In this document: positions 17,222 to 26,345 of the stretch, piece after piece
How positions within the stretch are numbered: position 1 is the stretch's first letter
Layout: each line of letters begins with the position of its first letter
Origin: Nocardioides coralli
Lineage (GTDB): Bacteria > Actinomycetota > Actinomycetes > Propionibacteriales > Nocardioidaceae
Reading direction: 5' to 3'
Assembly: GCF_019880385.1 (NCBI RefSeq)
Contig: NZ_CP082273.1
Coordinates: 2,604,001-2,668,000, forward strand
DNA: 64,000 nucleotides
Notes under the pieces: generated by a model
The model's database searches: none
Told to the model about the DNA's origin: nothing
The model's input: only the letters and a program-made list of their open reading frames with translations
Made by a program: the position numbers and the translations under genes

Positions 17222-17250
17222 GTGTAACCGGTTTCTGAAAGCGGTTACAC
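17222..17250. promoter_or_regulatory. Double LacI-type operator between lacI and GH15 gene
   Basis: Two 14-bp sites match the TGNAANCGNTTNCA consensus of CG-centred LacI-family operators: TGTAACCGGTTTCT (17223-17236, last base off) and TGAAAGCGGTTACA (17236-17249, full match). They share one base and together make a larger inverted repeat with arms GTGTAACCG and CGGTTACAC. The position suits control of both divergent transcripts. Confidence 0.82.
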
Positions 17251-17339
17251 CGTCACCCGGATCCCGGCCTGCTGTCAAGCCCTCGTCGCCCGACGTCCCG
17301 CGTCGCGGACTCCGCGACGGTGGGCTACCGTCCCTCCGC

Positions 17340-18446
17340 ATGCCCGGTCCCGACCGCGTCCCCGCGCACTGGCAGCCGCTCTGCGAGCGGTCGCGAACCC
17401 TGCTCCAGCAGCACCAGGACGCCGGTGGCGCCTGGCCGGCCTCACCGCACTTCGCGCCCTACCGCTACAGCTGGTTCCGCGACGGTGCCTTCATCGCCGA
17501 GGGCGCGAGCGCCGCCGGGCTGGTCGAGCAGGCGGACCGGTTCCACACCTGGTGCGGCCAGGTCCTCGAGCGCGAGGCGCCGGCCGTCGGCCGGGTGGTC
17601 GCCATGCTCGCGGAGGGGCGGCGACCCGACGACTCCGACTACCTCCCCGCCCGCTACCGGCTCGACGGCACTCGGCAGCTCGACGACTGGTGGAACTTCC
17701 AGGTCGACGGCTACGGCACCTGGCTCTGGGCGCTCGAGCGACACCTGGCGCGGGCCGGGCGCGACGCGGTGCGGCACACCCCAGCGATCACGGTCGCGGT
17801 CCGCTACCTGGTCGCCACCGGCACCGACACCTGCCGCGACTGGTGGGAGGAGAACCGGGACCGGACCCACGTCACCACCCTCGCCGGGGTCGCGGCCGGC
17901 CTGCGGGCGGCGGTCCGCCTGGCGGTGCTCCCGGCCGAGCTCGCCACGGCCGCCGGCGACGTCGCGGACCGGTGCGTCGCGCTGATCCGCGAGCGCGGGA
18001 CGCGCGACGGCGCGCTCGTGAAGTGGCTCGACGGGACCGACGTCGATGCCTCGCTGCTCGCAGTCGGTGCTCTCTACGACGTGCTGCCCCTGGACGACCC
18101 GCTCGTCGTCGCGACGGTGGAGCAGGTCGAGGAGCGGCTCACCGCCGGCGGTGTCCACCGCTACGAGGCCGACACCTTCTACGGCGGCGGGCAGTGGCCG
18201 GTCCTGGCCGCGCTGCTCGCGTGGCACCACGCCCGGAGCGGCCGGACCGGGCGCAGCGCCGAGCTCCTCGACTGGGTGGTCTCGACGGCCGACGACGACC
18301 TGCTGCTGCCCGAGCAGGTCCTGCCGCTGCTGGCCCCGGCGGTCCTGGACGAGTGGCTCGAGCGGTGGGGTCCCAGCGCCCACCCGCTGCTGTGGTCGCA
18401 CGGCATGTTCCTCGCCGCCGTGGCGACGTACGCCGCCACCGGCTGA
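17340..18446 (+). CDS. GH15-family glucosidase (glucoamylase/isomaltose glucohydrolase-like)
   Basis: A 368-residue single-domain alpha/alpha-barrel protein lacking a signal peptide and the N-terminal beta-sandwich of many bacterial GH15 enzymes. Motifs: 'YRYSWFRDGAFIAEGASAAG', 'DDWWNFQVDGYGTWLWAL', 'EADTFYGGGQWPVLAALLAW', and 'LLLPEQVLPLLAPAV' followed by 'HPLLWSHGMFLAAVATY'; the Glu in LPEQ fits a family catalytic residue. It probably releases glucose from short oligosaccharides in the cytoplasm. ATG at 17340; upstream in-frame codons overlap the LacI operators and lacI, so they were rejected. Confidence 0.85.
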   Translation: MPGPDRVPAHWQPLCERSRTLLQQHQDAGGAWPASPHFAPYRYSWFRDGAFIAEGASAAGLVEQADRFHTWCGQVLEREAPAVGRVVAMLAEGRRPDDSDYLPARYRLDGTRQLDDWWNFQVDGYGTWLWALERHLARAGRDAVRHTPAITVAVRYLVATGTDTCRDWWEENRDRTHVTTLAGVAAGLRAAVRLAVLPAELATAAGDVADRCVALIRERGTRDGALVKWLDGTDVDASLLAVGALYDVLPLDDPLVVATVEQVEERLTAGGVHRYEADTFYGGGQWPVLAALLAWHHARSGRTGRSAELLDWVVSTADDDLLLPEQVLPLLAPAVLDEWLERWGPSAHPLLWSHGMFLAAVATYAATG

Positions 18447-18474
18447 CCCGGGACCGCCGGCAGGAGCGCGGGAG

Positions 18475-19422
18475 TCAGGCGGGGATGTGGCCGAAGTGGC
18501 CCCGCTGGAAGTCCTCGTAGGCCTGGAGCACCTCGGCCTTGGTGTTCATCACGAACGGCCCGGCCCAGGCCAGCGGCTCGCGGATCGGGCGGCCGCCGAG
18601 CACGATCACCTCGAGACGGGGCGTACGGCTGTCCTGCCGCTCCGAGCCCGCCAGGCTGAGGTAGTCGCCGTTGCCGAACAGCACCGCCTGGCCGGCATGC
18701 ACCTCAGGCCCGTCGACACCCGCCCGGCCGCTGCCCGAGAGCACGTAGGCCAGCGCGTTGTGCTCGACGGTCCACGGCAGCTCGAGGCGCGCACCCGGCT
18801 CGACCGTGGCGTGGAGCAGCGTCATGTCGGTGTGGGTGCGGCCCGGCCCTTCGTGCCCGGCCACGGACCCCGCGATCACGCGGACCAGGCTGTCACCGCC
18901 CTGCCCCGTCAGCAGCGTCACCCGGCTCGACCCGATGTCCTGGTACGCCGGGTCGCTCAGCTTGGCGTCGCGCGGCAGGTTGACCCAGAGCTGGATGCCG
19001 TGGAACAGGCCCCCCGAGGTGACCAGCCACTCCGGCGGGGTCTCGATGTGCAGGATCCCCGAGCCCGCGGTCATCCACTGGGTGTCGCCGTTGGTGATCG
19101 TGCCGCCGCCGCCGTGCGAGTCGTGGTGGTCGAAGACGCCGTCGATCATGTAGGTCACGGTCTCGAAGCCGCGGTGAGGGTGCCACGGGGTGCCCTTGGG
19201 CTCACCGGGCGCGTACTCCACCTCGCCCATCTGGTCCATCATGATGAACGGGTCGAGGTGGGCCAGGTCGAGACCGGCGAACGCCCGCCGGACCGGGAAG
19301 CCCTCGCCCTCGTAGCCCTGCGGCGCGGTGGACACCTGCCACACCGGACGCGGTTGGTCGCCCAGCCCGGGGGCGGGGATGCGGGGCAGGACGGTCAGGT
19401 CGTCGACGGTGATCGCCGGCAT
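18475..19422 (-). CDS. Pirin family protein (cupin fold)
   Basis: A 315-residue bicupin. The N-terminal cupin has the metal-binding set 'PWHPHRGFETVTYMIDG' plus 'DHHDSHG' (His-x-His, His and Glu ligands), followed by 'QWMTAGSGILHIE', the classic pirin signature. The C-terminal cupin contains 'EHNALAYVLSGSGRAGVDG'. Bacterial pirins are redox-sensitive metal proteins, some with quercetinase activity; the actual role here is unknown. Gap of 12 nt after the histidine kinase gene suggests co-transcription. Confidence 0.92.
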   Translation of the reverse strand: MPAITVDDLTVLPRIPAPGLGDQPRPVWQVSTAPQGYEGEGFPVRRAFAGLDLAHLDPFIMMDQMGEVEYAPGEPKGTPWHPHRGFETVTYMIDGVFDHHDSHGGGGTITNGDTQWMTAGSGILHIETPPEWLVTSGGLFHGIQLWVNLPRDAKLSDPAYQDIGSSRVTLLTGQGGDSLVRVIAGSVAGHEGPGRTHTDMTLLHATVEPGARLELPWTVEHNALAYVLSGSGRAGVDGPEVHAGQAVLFGNGDYLSLAGSERQDSRTPRLEVIVLGGRPIREPLAWAGPFVMNTKAEVLQAYEDFQRGHFGHIPA

Positions 19423-19434
19423 CGGCGTACCTCC

Positions 19435-21489
19435 TCAGGGTCTGCCGACGACAACACCCGCCGCAGACCCGGGATTCCCGCTGGTCGCCACGGGCAGCCG
19501 CACCCGGAAGGTCGTCCCCTCCCCCGGCGAGCTGGTGACCTCGATCGAGCCCGCGTGGGCCTCGACGACCGACAGCGCGATCGAGAGACCCAGGCCGCTG
19601 CCCTGGATGGCGTGCCGTTGGGCCAGGGAGGAACGGAAGAAGCGACTGAACAGGTGCTGCTGCTCCTCCACCGGGATCCCGATCCCGGTGTCACGCACGG
19701 ACAGCACCGCCTCCTGGCCGACCACCTGGAGCCACAGCGACACCGCGCCCTCGTGGGTGAACTTCACGGCGTTCCCGAGCAGGTTGAGCAGCATCCGTTC
19801 GAGCATCTCGGCGTTGCCGGAGACCAGCACGGGCTGCTCGGGCACGACGAGGGAGGCGTCGAGGGCACGCCCGGCGATGCTGGGCGCGACCACGTCGTAC
19901 GCCGTTCTCGCCACCTCCCGCAGGTCGACCAGCTCGATCTCGCCGGTGCCTCGCTCGTGCATCCGCGACAGGGTCAGCAGCTCATCGATGAGCGAGAGCA
20001 GCCGCTTGCTGTTGGCGTCGACGCGCGTCAGGGCCGAGGTCTGGGCACTGGACAGCGGCCCCATCTCCCCCTCCAGCAGCATCTCGAGGTAGCCGACGAT
20101 GCTCGTGATCGGGGTGCGCAGCTCGTGGCTCACCGAGGACACGAAGGTGTCCTTGACCCGGTCGACCTCCTGCAGCCGCTCGACCGCCTGACGCTCGGCC
20201 TCGAGGGACTCGACGAGGGCTTCGCGAGCCGCGAGCTCGTCGGTGACGTCCTGCGACGTGGCGACGTAGCCGGTCACCCGCCCGGTGGCGTCGTGCACCC
20301 GGGAGAGGGTGATCGCATGGGTGCGCTCCGTGCCGTCCTGACGCCGGAACCTCATGTGCTGCTCGGCGTTCTCCGGCTCTGCCATCGCGAGTGCGACGTG
20401 CATGAAGTCGTCGGGCACGCCGAGCTCCGACGCCTTCTCGCTCACCGCGTCCCGCGTGTGGAAGATGGTCGTGAACTCCCCCATCACGTCATCGGCGCGG
20501 TAGCCGAGCAGCCGCTCGGCACCCGGGTTGAACAGCGTCACGCGGCCGATCTCGTCGGTGCCGATGATCGCGACGTGGGCGCTGTCGATCAGCCGGCGGA
20601 ACAGGTCGCTCTCCCCCTCGGCGCGCTCGACGGCCCCCAGCTGCTGAGACCTCGACAACGACAGCGGGATGACCACGAGGGCGCAGCTGATGAGGAAGCT
20701 CTGGAGGACGATGCCGGACACGTCCTCCGGCAGCGCGTAGCGGCCCCGGACCTCGGCCAGCGGCCCGAAACCGAAGCTGGTCAGCACGGTCCCGACCGTC
20801 GTGACGGCGAGCAGCTGCAGCTGCGCCTCCACGAGCGACCCGCGCACGGCAGTCCAGCCCAGGACGGGGATGACCAGGAAGAGCACTGCCGGGAAGTCGT
20901 GGGGGACGAACACGATCGCCGCGGAGAGGAGGAGCACCAGCCACCGCAGCCACCGCTCCGTCCTCGAGCCACCCGGGTGGCGGTCGGTCTCGAGGAGCAG
21001 CGGCAGCAGCACCAGGGCCGAGGACGTGTGACCCACCACCGTGCCGAGCGCCGTCAGCAGCGGTGAGCGGTCAGCCAGGACGGCGGCACCGACGCCGAGG
21101 ACCACGCCCGCCACGAGAGCCCCCGCCAGCACCGCCACCAGGAGGACGCGCAGGTCAGCGCGGGTGCGCAGCCGGGGGCGCCCGGCACCGCGTCGCGTGA
21201 GGATCCAGGCCACCACCGCCGCCTCGGCCGCCACCGCCGGACCGGCGAGCAGCGCGAAGTCGAGGGGGCGGCCACCGAGCCAGAAGGTGGCGATCGCCGT
21301 GAGACCCACCAGCACCACGGCGTACGGCGCGGCGCGGCGGGAGCCGGAGAACACCACGGCCGCCGCGAGCCCTGCCGGCCACATCTCCGAGCCGAGCACC
21401 TGCTCCGGCCGGCTGGCCACGGCCATCCAGCCGACGGCGAGGACCGCCAGCAGCAGCGCGGCAGGCCGCACCTGGAGAGCGATGGCCAC
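19435..21489 (-). CDS. Orphan sensor histidine kinase, MASE1-PAS-HisKA-HATPase
   Basis: A 684-residue membrane kinase. Residues 1 to about 285 form a MASE1-like sensor of eight or so helices; then a PAS domain (about 290-400, 'VAIIGTDEIGRVTLFNPGAE', 'RADDVMGEFTTIFH') with a PAC extension ('GRVTGYVATSQDVTDELAAR'); a HisKA dimerisation domain with phosphoacceptor His in 'SVSHELRTPITSIVGYLEML'; and an ATPase domain with N box 'LLNLLGNAVKFT', G1 'VRDTGIGIP' and G2 'GSGLGLSI'. No response regulator is adjacent. Divergent from the flavoenzyme gene with only 35 nt between starts. Confidence 0.93.
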   Translation of the reverse strand: MAIALQVRPAALLLAVLAVGWMAVASRPEQVLGSEMWPAGLAAAVVFSGSRRAAPYAVVLVGLTAIATFWLGGRPLDFALLAGPAVAAEAAVVAWILTRRGAGRPRLRTRADLRVLLVAVLAGALVAGVVLGVGAAVLADRSPLLTALGTVVGHTSSALVLLPLLLETDRHPGGSRTERWLRWLVLLLSAAIVFVPHDFPAVLFLVIPVLGWTAVRGSLVEAQLQLLAVTTVGTVLTSFGFGPLAEVRGRYALPEDVSGIVLQSFLISCALVVIPLSLSRSQQLGAVERAEGESDLFRRLIDSAHVAIIGTDEIGRVTLFNPGAERLLGYRADDVMGEFTTIFHTRDAVSEKASELGVPDDFMHVALAMAEPENAEQHMRFRRQDGTERTHAITLSRVHDATGRVTGYVATSQDVTDELAAREALVESLEAERQAVERLQEVDRVKDTFVSSVSHELRTPITSIVGYLEMLLEGEMGPLSSAQTSALTRVDANSKRLLSLIDELLTLSRMHERGTGEIELVDLREVARTAYDVVAPSIAGRALDASLVVPEQPVLVSGNAEMLERMLLNLLGNAVKFTHEGAVSLWLQVVGQEAVLSVRDTGIGIPVEEQQHLFSRFFRSSLAQRHAIQGSGLGLSIALSVVEAHAGSIEVTSSPGEGTTFRVRLPVATSGNPGSAAGVVVGRP

Positions 21490-21524
21490 TGTTCCCCTCC
21501 CCCGGAGGACGGCACGGCTAGGTT

Positions 21525-23102
21525 GTGACGGTGGAGTCGGAGAAGCAAGCGTATGACGTGACCGTGGTCGGAGGTGGCCACAACGGACTAACCGCCGCGG
21601 CCTACCTCGCGCGTGCGGGCATGTCCGTCCTCGTGCTGGAGCGGCTCGGTCACGTGGGTGGGGCGGCAGTCTCGGCCTCGCGCTTCACTGGCCAGCCGGC
21701 ACGGTTCCCGCGCTATGCGTCCCTGGTCTCGGTGCTGCCGCAGCAGGTGATCGACGACCTGGGGCTCGACGTCACGCTTGCCTCACGCCCCACCTCGTCC
21801 TACGCCCCCGTCCTGCGCGAGGGAGATCCCGCCGGCCTCCTGGTGGAGCGCCCTGAGGGCGAGGCGACCAACGCGTCGTTCCGGGAGCTGACCGGAGGCG
21901 ACGACGAGTACGAGGCGTGGTGTGCCTTCCACCGCGACGTGGGTGAGCTCGCCGCCGTGGTGGCACCCAGCCTCCTCGAGCCCCTGCCCGTCGAGCGCGA
22001 CGTCCGCGGGCAGGTGTCCGAGGAGGTGTGGCGCGACCTCGTGACCTCCCCCCTCGGCGAGGCCCTCCGACGCCGGTTCACCGACGACACCGTGCGCGGT
22101 GTCGTCGCCAGCGACGCCGTCATCGGGACATTTGCATCACTGCACGACGCCTCGCTCGCGCAGAACCGGTGCTTCCTCTACCACCGGATCGGCAACGGCA
22201 CCGGCGAGTGGCGGGTGCCGGTCGGTGGCATGGGTGCGCTCACGGTGGCGCTCGAGCGGGCGGCGCGTGACGCCGGGGCCGAGATCATCACCGGCGCGGG
22301 CGTCTCGTGCATCACCGCCGAGGCCGACGCTGCCGAGGTCCACTGGCACGACGGCGCCACCCAGCGCAGCGTGCTCACGCGCCACGTGCTGGCCAACGTC
22401 GCGCCCTGGGTGCTGCGCATCCTCATGGGTGAGGGCGAGGACGCCGAGACCAAGCCGCAGGGGTCGCAGCTGTCGATCAACCTGCTGGTCGACCGCCTGC
22501 CCCGGCTGAGGTCGGGTGCCGACCCCGAGGTCGCCTTCGGGGGCACCCTCCACGTCGGCACCGGTCTCGGACAGCTGGAGGCGGCGTACGCCGAGGCGGC
22601 CGCGGGCCGCGTGCCGTCGGTCGTCCCGGGCACGGTCATCTGCCCCTCCCTGACGGACCCGAGCGTCCTCGGCGGCGCGCCCGAGGGGACGCACACCCTC
22701 ACCTACGTCGGGATGCACCTGCCGGCCGCGCTGTTCGACGCCGACCGCGACGCCACCAGGAAGCTGGCGGTGGAACGGGCGCTCGCCGCCATCGACGAGC
22801 ACCTCGAGGAGCCGCTCGCGACCTGTCTCGCCCGCGACGCCGAGGGCAACCCCTGCATCGAGAGCGGCCTCCCGCAGGACGTCGAGGCCGACCTGGCGAT
22901 GCCCGGCGGGCACATCTTCCACGGCGACCTGGACTGGCCGTGGGCCTCCAACCGTGCGCGGCTCGAGACCCCGGCCCAGCAGTGGGGGGTGCAGACCGAC
23001 GTGGAGTCGGTCATGGTCTGCGGCTCCGGGGCGCGCCGCGGCGGCGGCGTCTCCGGGCTGGGCGGCCACAACGCGGCGCAGGCGGTCCTCGCCTCGCGCT
23101 GA
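21525..23102 (+). CDS. FAD-dependent oxidoreductase, PYROXD2/phytoene-desaturase-like
   Basis: A 525-residue flavoprotein with an N-terminal dinucleotide-binding motif 'VTVVGGGHNGLTAAAYLARA' and the following acidic residue in 'VLVLERLGHVGGAAV', typical of the CrtI/PYROXD2 amine-oxidase-like superfamily. The C-terminal FAD motif appears as 'VMVCGSGARRGGGVSGLGG'. Substrate unknown; no carotenoid genes are nearby, so it is not called crtI. A second family member is convergent with it 17 nt downstream. GTG start; a second in-frame GTG two codons later is possible. Confidence 0.87.
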   Translation: MTVESEKQAYDVTVVGGGHNGLTAAAYLARAGMSVLVLERLGHVGGAAVSASRFTGQPARFPRYASLVSVLPQQVIDDLGLDVTLASRPTSSYAPVLREGDPAGLLVERPEGEATNASFRELTGGDDEYEAWCAFHRDVGELAAVVAPSLLEPLPVERDVRGQVSEEVWRDLVTSPLGEALRRRFTDDTVRGVVASDAVIGTFASLHDASLAQNRCFLYHRIGNGTGEWRVPVGGMGALTVALERAARDAGAEIITGAGVSCITAEADAAEVHWHDGATQRSVLTRHVLANVAPWVLRILMGEGEDAETKPQGSQLSINLLVDRLPRLRSGADPEVAFGGTLHVGTGLGQLEAAYAEAAAGRVPSVVPGTVICPSLTDPSVLGGAPEGTHTLTYVGMHLPAALFDADRDATRKLAVERALAAIDEHLEEPLATCLARDAEGNPCIESGLPQDVEADLAMPGGHIFHGDLDWPWASNRARLETPAQQWGVQTDVESVMVCGSGARRGGGVSGLGGHNAAQAVLASR

Positions 23103-23119
23103 GCCGCGCCCCGACCGGG

Positions 23120-24709
23120 TCAGCGACGCAGGTCGCGCAGGATGCGCTGGCTCGCCAGCCGTCCCGGGGACCCGATCACGCAGCCACCCGGGTGGGTGCC
23201 GGAGCCGCACTGGTAGTAGCCCTCGATCGGCGTCGCGTACCTGCTCCACCCCGGTGCGGGCCGGAAGAAGTACATCTGGGGCGCGAGGAACTCCCCCGCG
23301 AAAATGTTGCCCTCCGTGAGCCCGGTGTGGTGCTCGATGTCGACCGGCGTCACGACCTCCCGGTGCAGGACCAGCTCGCCGAAGCCCGGGAAGTGCTCCT
23401 CCAGGACCGCCTGCGCCCGGTCGCCGAAGCGATCCCGCTCGGTCTCCCAGTCGCTGCCGCGCAGCTCGTAGGGCGCGTACTGCACGAAGCAGGACATGAC
23501 GTGCTTCCCCGGTGGCGCCATGTCGGGGTCGACGACCGACTGGACCGCGGCGTCGATGAACGGTCGTTCGGAGTACCAGCCGTACTTGGCCGCGTCGAAG
23601 GCCTTCTCGACGTACTCGATGGTCGGGCCGATGTTGAGGAACCCGCCGAAGTGGTCGACGGTGTCGGGGAGGGCGGGGAAGACCGGCAGCCCGTCGAGGG
23701 CGAAGTTGACCTTGGCGGAGACGCCGCGGAACTTCATCCGCTCGACGTTTTCGACCAGGTCGCCGGGGAGCGTGCGCGGGTCGACGAGGTCGAGGAAGGT
23801 GTGGCGCGGGTCGAGGGCCGACACCACGACCGGCGCGCGGAACTCGGTGCCGTCCTCGAGCGCGACGCCGACGGCCCGTCCGTCCTGCTGCAGGACGGCG
23901 GTCACCGGTGACTCCAGCCGGATCTCGGCTCCGAACGCCTGGGCGGCCCGGCCGAGCACCTGGGTGAAGCCGCCGTTGCCGCCCTTGTGGAACGCCCACG
24001 ACCCCAGGTGGCCGTCGTGCTCCCCCATCTTGTGGAACAGCAGGACCAGGCCCGACCCCGGCGACATCGGGCCGACCTTGGAGCCGATGATCGAGGAGGA
24101 GGCGTGGAACCCCTTGATCGCCTCGTGCTCGAAGTAGTCGTCGAGCCAGTCGGCGGCGCTGCCGGTCAGCAGCCGCACCACGTCGTGCATGACGTTGCGC
24201 TCGACACCGCCGAGGTGGTCCAGCAGCCACTTCACGTCAGCCTGGTCCTCGGGGTCCTTGCCGAACACGTCGGGCGGGGCATTGTCGAACAGCGGGCGGA
24301 TCGCCTGGCAGACCCGGTCGAGGTCGTGGTGGTAGCGCTCGTAGGCGTCGGCGTCGTGCGGCGAGTGACGCCGCAGCTCCTGCACGTTCTGGCCGTGGTC
24401 GTCGCCGAGCAGCAGGTAGTCGCCGTCCCCGGTCGGGTGGAACGACGAGGGCATCATCAGCGGCATGAAGCCGTGCTCGACCAGGTCGAGCTCCTGGATG
24501 ATGTCGGGCCGCAGCAGGCTCAGGGCGTAGGAGAAGGTGGTGAAAGAGAACCCGGGCAGCAGCTCCTCGGTGATGGCGGCTCCCCCGACCAGGTGACGAC
24601 GCTCCAGGACGAGGGTCCGCAGGCCTGCCTTCGCGAGGTAGGCCGCGTTGGTCAGCCCGTTGTGCCCGCCGCCGACGACGATCGCGTCGTACTCGTGGGT
24701 GCTGCTCAT
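23120..24709 (-). CDS. FAD-dependent oxidoreductase, PYROXD2-like (second copy)
   Basis: A 529-residue relative of the neighbouring flavoenzyme: 'YDAIVVGGGHNGLTNAAYLA' for FAD binding, 'LVLERRHLVGGAAITEE', 'SWAFHKGGNGGFTQVLGRAA', and a C-terminal 'YQCGSGTHPGGCVIGSPGR'. The two differ greatly outside the FAD motifs, so they are not a recent duplication. Its start overlaps the stop of the GcvT-like gene (ATGA), so these two are co-translated and may act on one substrate, for example an N-methylated amine whose methyl group passes to folate. That pathway link is inference. Confidence 0.88.
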   Translation of the reverse strand: MSSTHEYDAIVVGGGHNGLTNAAYLAKAGLRTLVLERRHLVGGAAITEELLPGFSFTTFSYALSLLRPDIIQELDLVEHGFMPLMMPSSFHPTGDGDYLLLGDDHGQNVQELRRHSPHDADAYERYHHDLDRVCQAIRPLFDNAPPDVFGKDPEDQADVKWLLDHLGGVERNVMHDVVRLLTGSAADWLDDYFEHEAIKGFHASSSIIGSKVGPMSPGSGLVLLFHKMGEHDGHLGSWAFHKGGNGGFTQVLGRAAQAFGAEIRLESPVTAVLQQDGRAVGVALEDGTEFRAPVVVSALDPRHTFLDLVDPRTLPGDLVENVERMKFRGVSAKVNFALDGLPVFPALPDTVDHFGGFLNIGPTIEYVEKAFDAAKYGWYSERPFIDAAVQSVVDPDMAPPGKHVMSCFVQYAPYELRGSDWETERDRFGDRAQAVLEEHFPGFGELVLHREVVTPVDIEHHTGLTEGNIFAGEFLAPQMYFFRPAPGWSRYATPIEGYYQCGSGTHPGGCVIGSPGRLASQRILRDLRR

Positions 24710-25935
24710 GACTCTCCTGTCCGGGCGGTCTTGCGGGGCGGGTCGAAGTGCATCGCCCGCGTGGTGGTCGCGGCCACCGTGGTGGTGCGGTGCAGCAGCG
24801 AGATCTCGAGGCGTACGCCGGCACCGGGCCGGTCGCGGGTCGGCGCGAGATCGGGAAGGACCCGTGCCAGCCCGAGGTGCCGCTGCAGCACCGGGCTGTA
24901 CATGAAGCTCGTGGCGTAGCCCACCAGCTCGGTGCCGTCGGCGTCGTACACCATCGACTCGTAGGGCAGCGGGTGCTCGTCCTTCGGCGGGAAGAGCCCC
25001 GCCTCCCGGTGGAGCCGGTCCCAGTCGCGCCAGTCGACGACGATGCCGACGCTCGCCCAGCGGCTGGTGCCCTCGACGAGCTCCCGACGGATCGCGGCGC
25101 CACCGACGAAGGCCCGGTCGCCGTCACGCACGCCCTTCAGCATCCACCCGAGGCCGAGCTCCTTCGGCGTGACGCGCTGCTCGTCGCTGAACGCCGTGCG
25201 CGAGCTCTGCCACTCCACGTCGACCAGGGGCAGGCCGGCCTCGATGCGCAACATCGTCAGCGCCTCCTCGCCGAACGGGCGCATGCCGTGGCCCTCGCCG
25301 GCCTCGAGCACGGCGTCGAGGACGTCGAGGGCCCGGTCGGCCGGTGCGGTGATCTCGTAGCCGAGGTCGCCGGTGTAGCCGGTGCGACTGAGCGTGACCT
25401 CCGTGCCGGCGATCTTGACCTGGGCGTGGTCGAAGAACCCGAGGTCGTGGACACCGTCGGTGACGGCGTCGAGGACCCGGGCGCTGCGCGGGCCTTGGAC
25501 GGCAAGGATTCCGAAGTCGTCGGTCACGTCCTCGACCTCGACGCGGAGACGGCGCCCGTGGTCGCGGAACCAGCCGAGGTTGGGCCGGGCGGTGGTGAGG
25601 AGGAAGTCGTCGGTGGCGTGCCGGAACGCCACCCCGTCCTCCATGACGAAACCCCGGTCGTCACACCACAGGGTGTAGTGGGCGTGACCGAGCCGGCAGC
25701 TCCGGATGTCGCGGGTGAGGACGCCGGCCAGCAGCCGCTCCGCGTCGGGACCGGTGATCCGGTACTTGAACAGCGGAGAGGTGTCGAAGACCCCGACGCT
25801 GTTGCGGACGGCGAAGTACTCATGCTTGGGCGCGTGGCTGTAGCGCAACGCCGAGAGATGGCCATGCCAGTGGGTGTAGAGCCCCTGCGTGTTCAGCTCG
25901 GTGAGCCGCTCGTGGAACGGCGTCGTCTTGTACAC
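24706..25935 (-). CDS. GcvT-like aminomethyltransferase/folate-dependent demethylase
   Basis: A 409-residue protein of the glycine-cleavage T family: 'HEYFAVRNSVGVFDTSPLFK', 'DDFGILAVQGPRSARVLDAV', 'LSRTGYTGDLGYEITAPADR' (tetrahydrofolate-site signature), 'EALTMLRIEAGLPLVDVEWQ' and a C-terminal barrel. The other glycine-cleavage genes are absent, so it is more likely a substrate-specific demethylase or oxidase partner (dimethylglycine, sarcosine or DMSP-type relatives exist) than housekeeping GcvT. Operon with the downstream PYROXD2-like gene. ATG start; 112 nt separate it from tRNA-Lys. Confidence 0.88.
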   Translation of the reverse strand: MYKTTPFHERLTELNTQGLYTHWHGHLSALRYSHAPKHEYFAVRNSVGVFDTSPLFKYRITGPDAERLLAGVLTRDIRSCRLGHAHYTLWCDDRGFVMEDGVAFRHATDDFLLTTARPNLGWFRDHGRRLRVEVEDVTDDFGILAVQGPRSARVLDAVTDGVHDLGFFDHAQVKIAGTEVTLSRTGYTGDLGYEITAPADRALDVLDAVLEAGEGHGMRPFGEEALTMLRIEAGLPLVDVEWQSSRTAFSDEQRVTPKELGLGWMLKGVRDGDRAFVGGAAIRRELVEGTSRWASVGIVVDWRDWDRLHREAGLFPPKDEHPLPYESMVYDADGTELVGYATSFMYSPVLQRHLGLARVLPDLAPTRDRPGAGVRLEISLLHRTTTVAATTTRAMHFDPPRKTARTGES

Positions 25936-26047
25936 CGGCCAAACATGTCACGCGGGGCAGGAGGTCAGGAAGGGACCCCGCGCCGGGGCCGTCCGCGATT
26001 TTTCTGCCCGGTCGCCCGCTGGTAAAGTTCCACTCGCTTCAGAGCAC

Positions 26048-26181
<134 letters not shown>

Positions 26182-26279
26182 GGCCAGACACTCGCGCCGT
26201 CGTCCGGCCCGCGCCCGACGCGTGCGACACCAGGCCGCGGCCCCGGGCTCGATCCGACCCGAACGACAGGCTCGAGTCG

Positions 26280-26313
26280 CCGAAGGGCCGCCCGTGATCG
26301 GACGGCCCTTCGG
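26280..26313 (-). terminator. Terminator of the OmpA-family gene
   Basis: An 11-bp perfect stem (CCGAAGGGCCG / CGGCCCTTCGG) with a 12-nt loop, located 32 nt past the stop of the OmpA-family gene on the minus strand. The rest of 26182-26345 shows no gene or other signal. Confidence 0.75.
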
Positions 26314-26345
26314 TCGTTGACTGTCGCGGAGACAGGTCCCCTGAT

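Noticed and set aside
18046..21066. A 1,006-codon open frame on the plus strand over pirin and the histidine kinase
   Set aside because: Antisense to two genes with clear domains; the translation is low-complexity His/Arg/Asp/Leu sequence with no motifs.
21525..24709. Carotenoid biosynthesis cluster (two CrtI-like proteins)
   Set aside because: No crtB, crtE, lycopene cyclase or other carotenoid genes are present, and the proteins fit the PYROXD2-like branch better.
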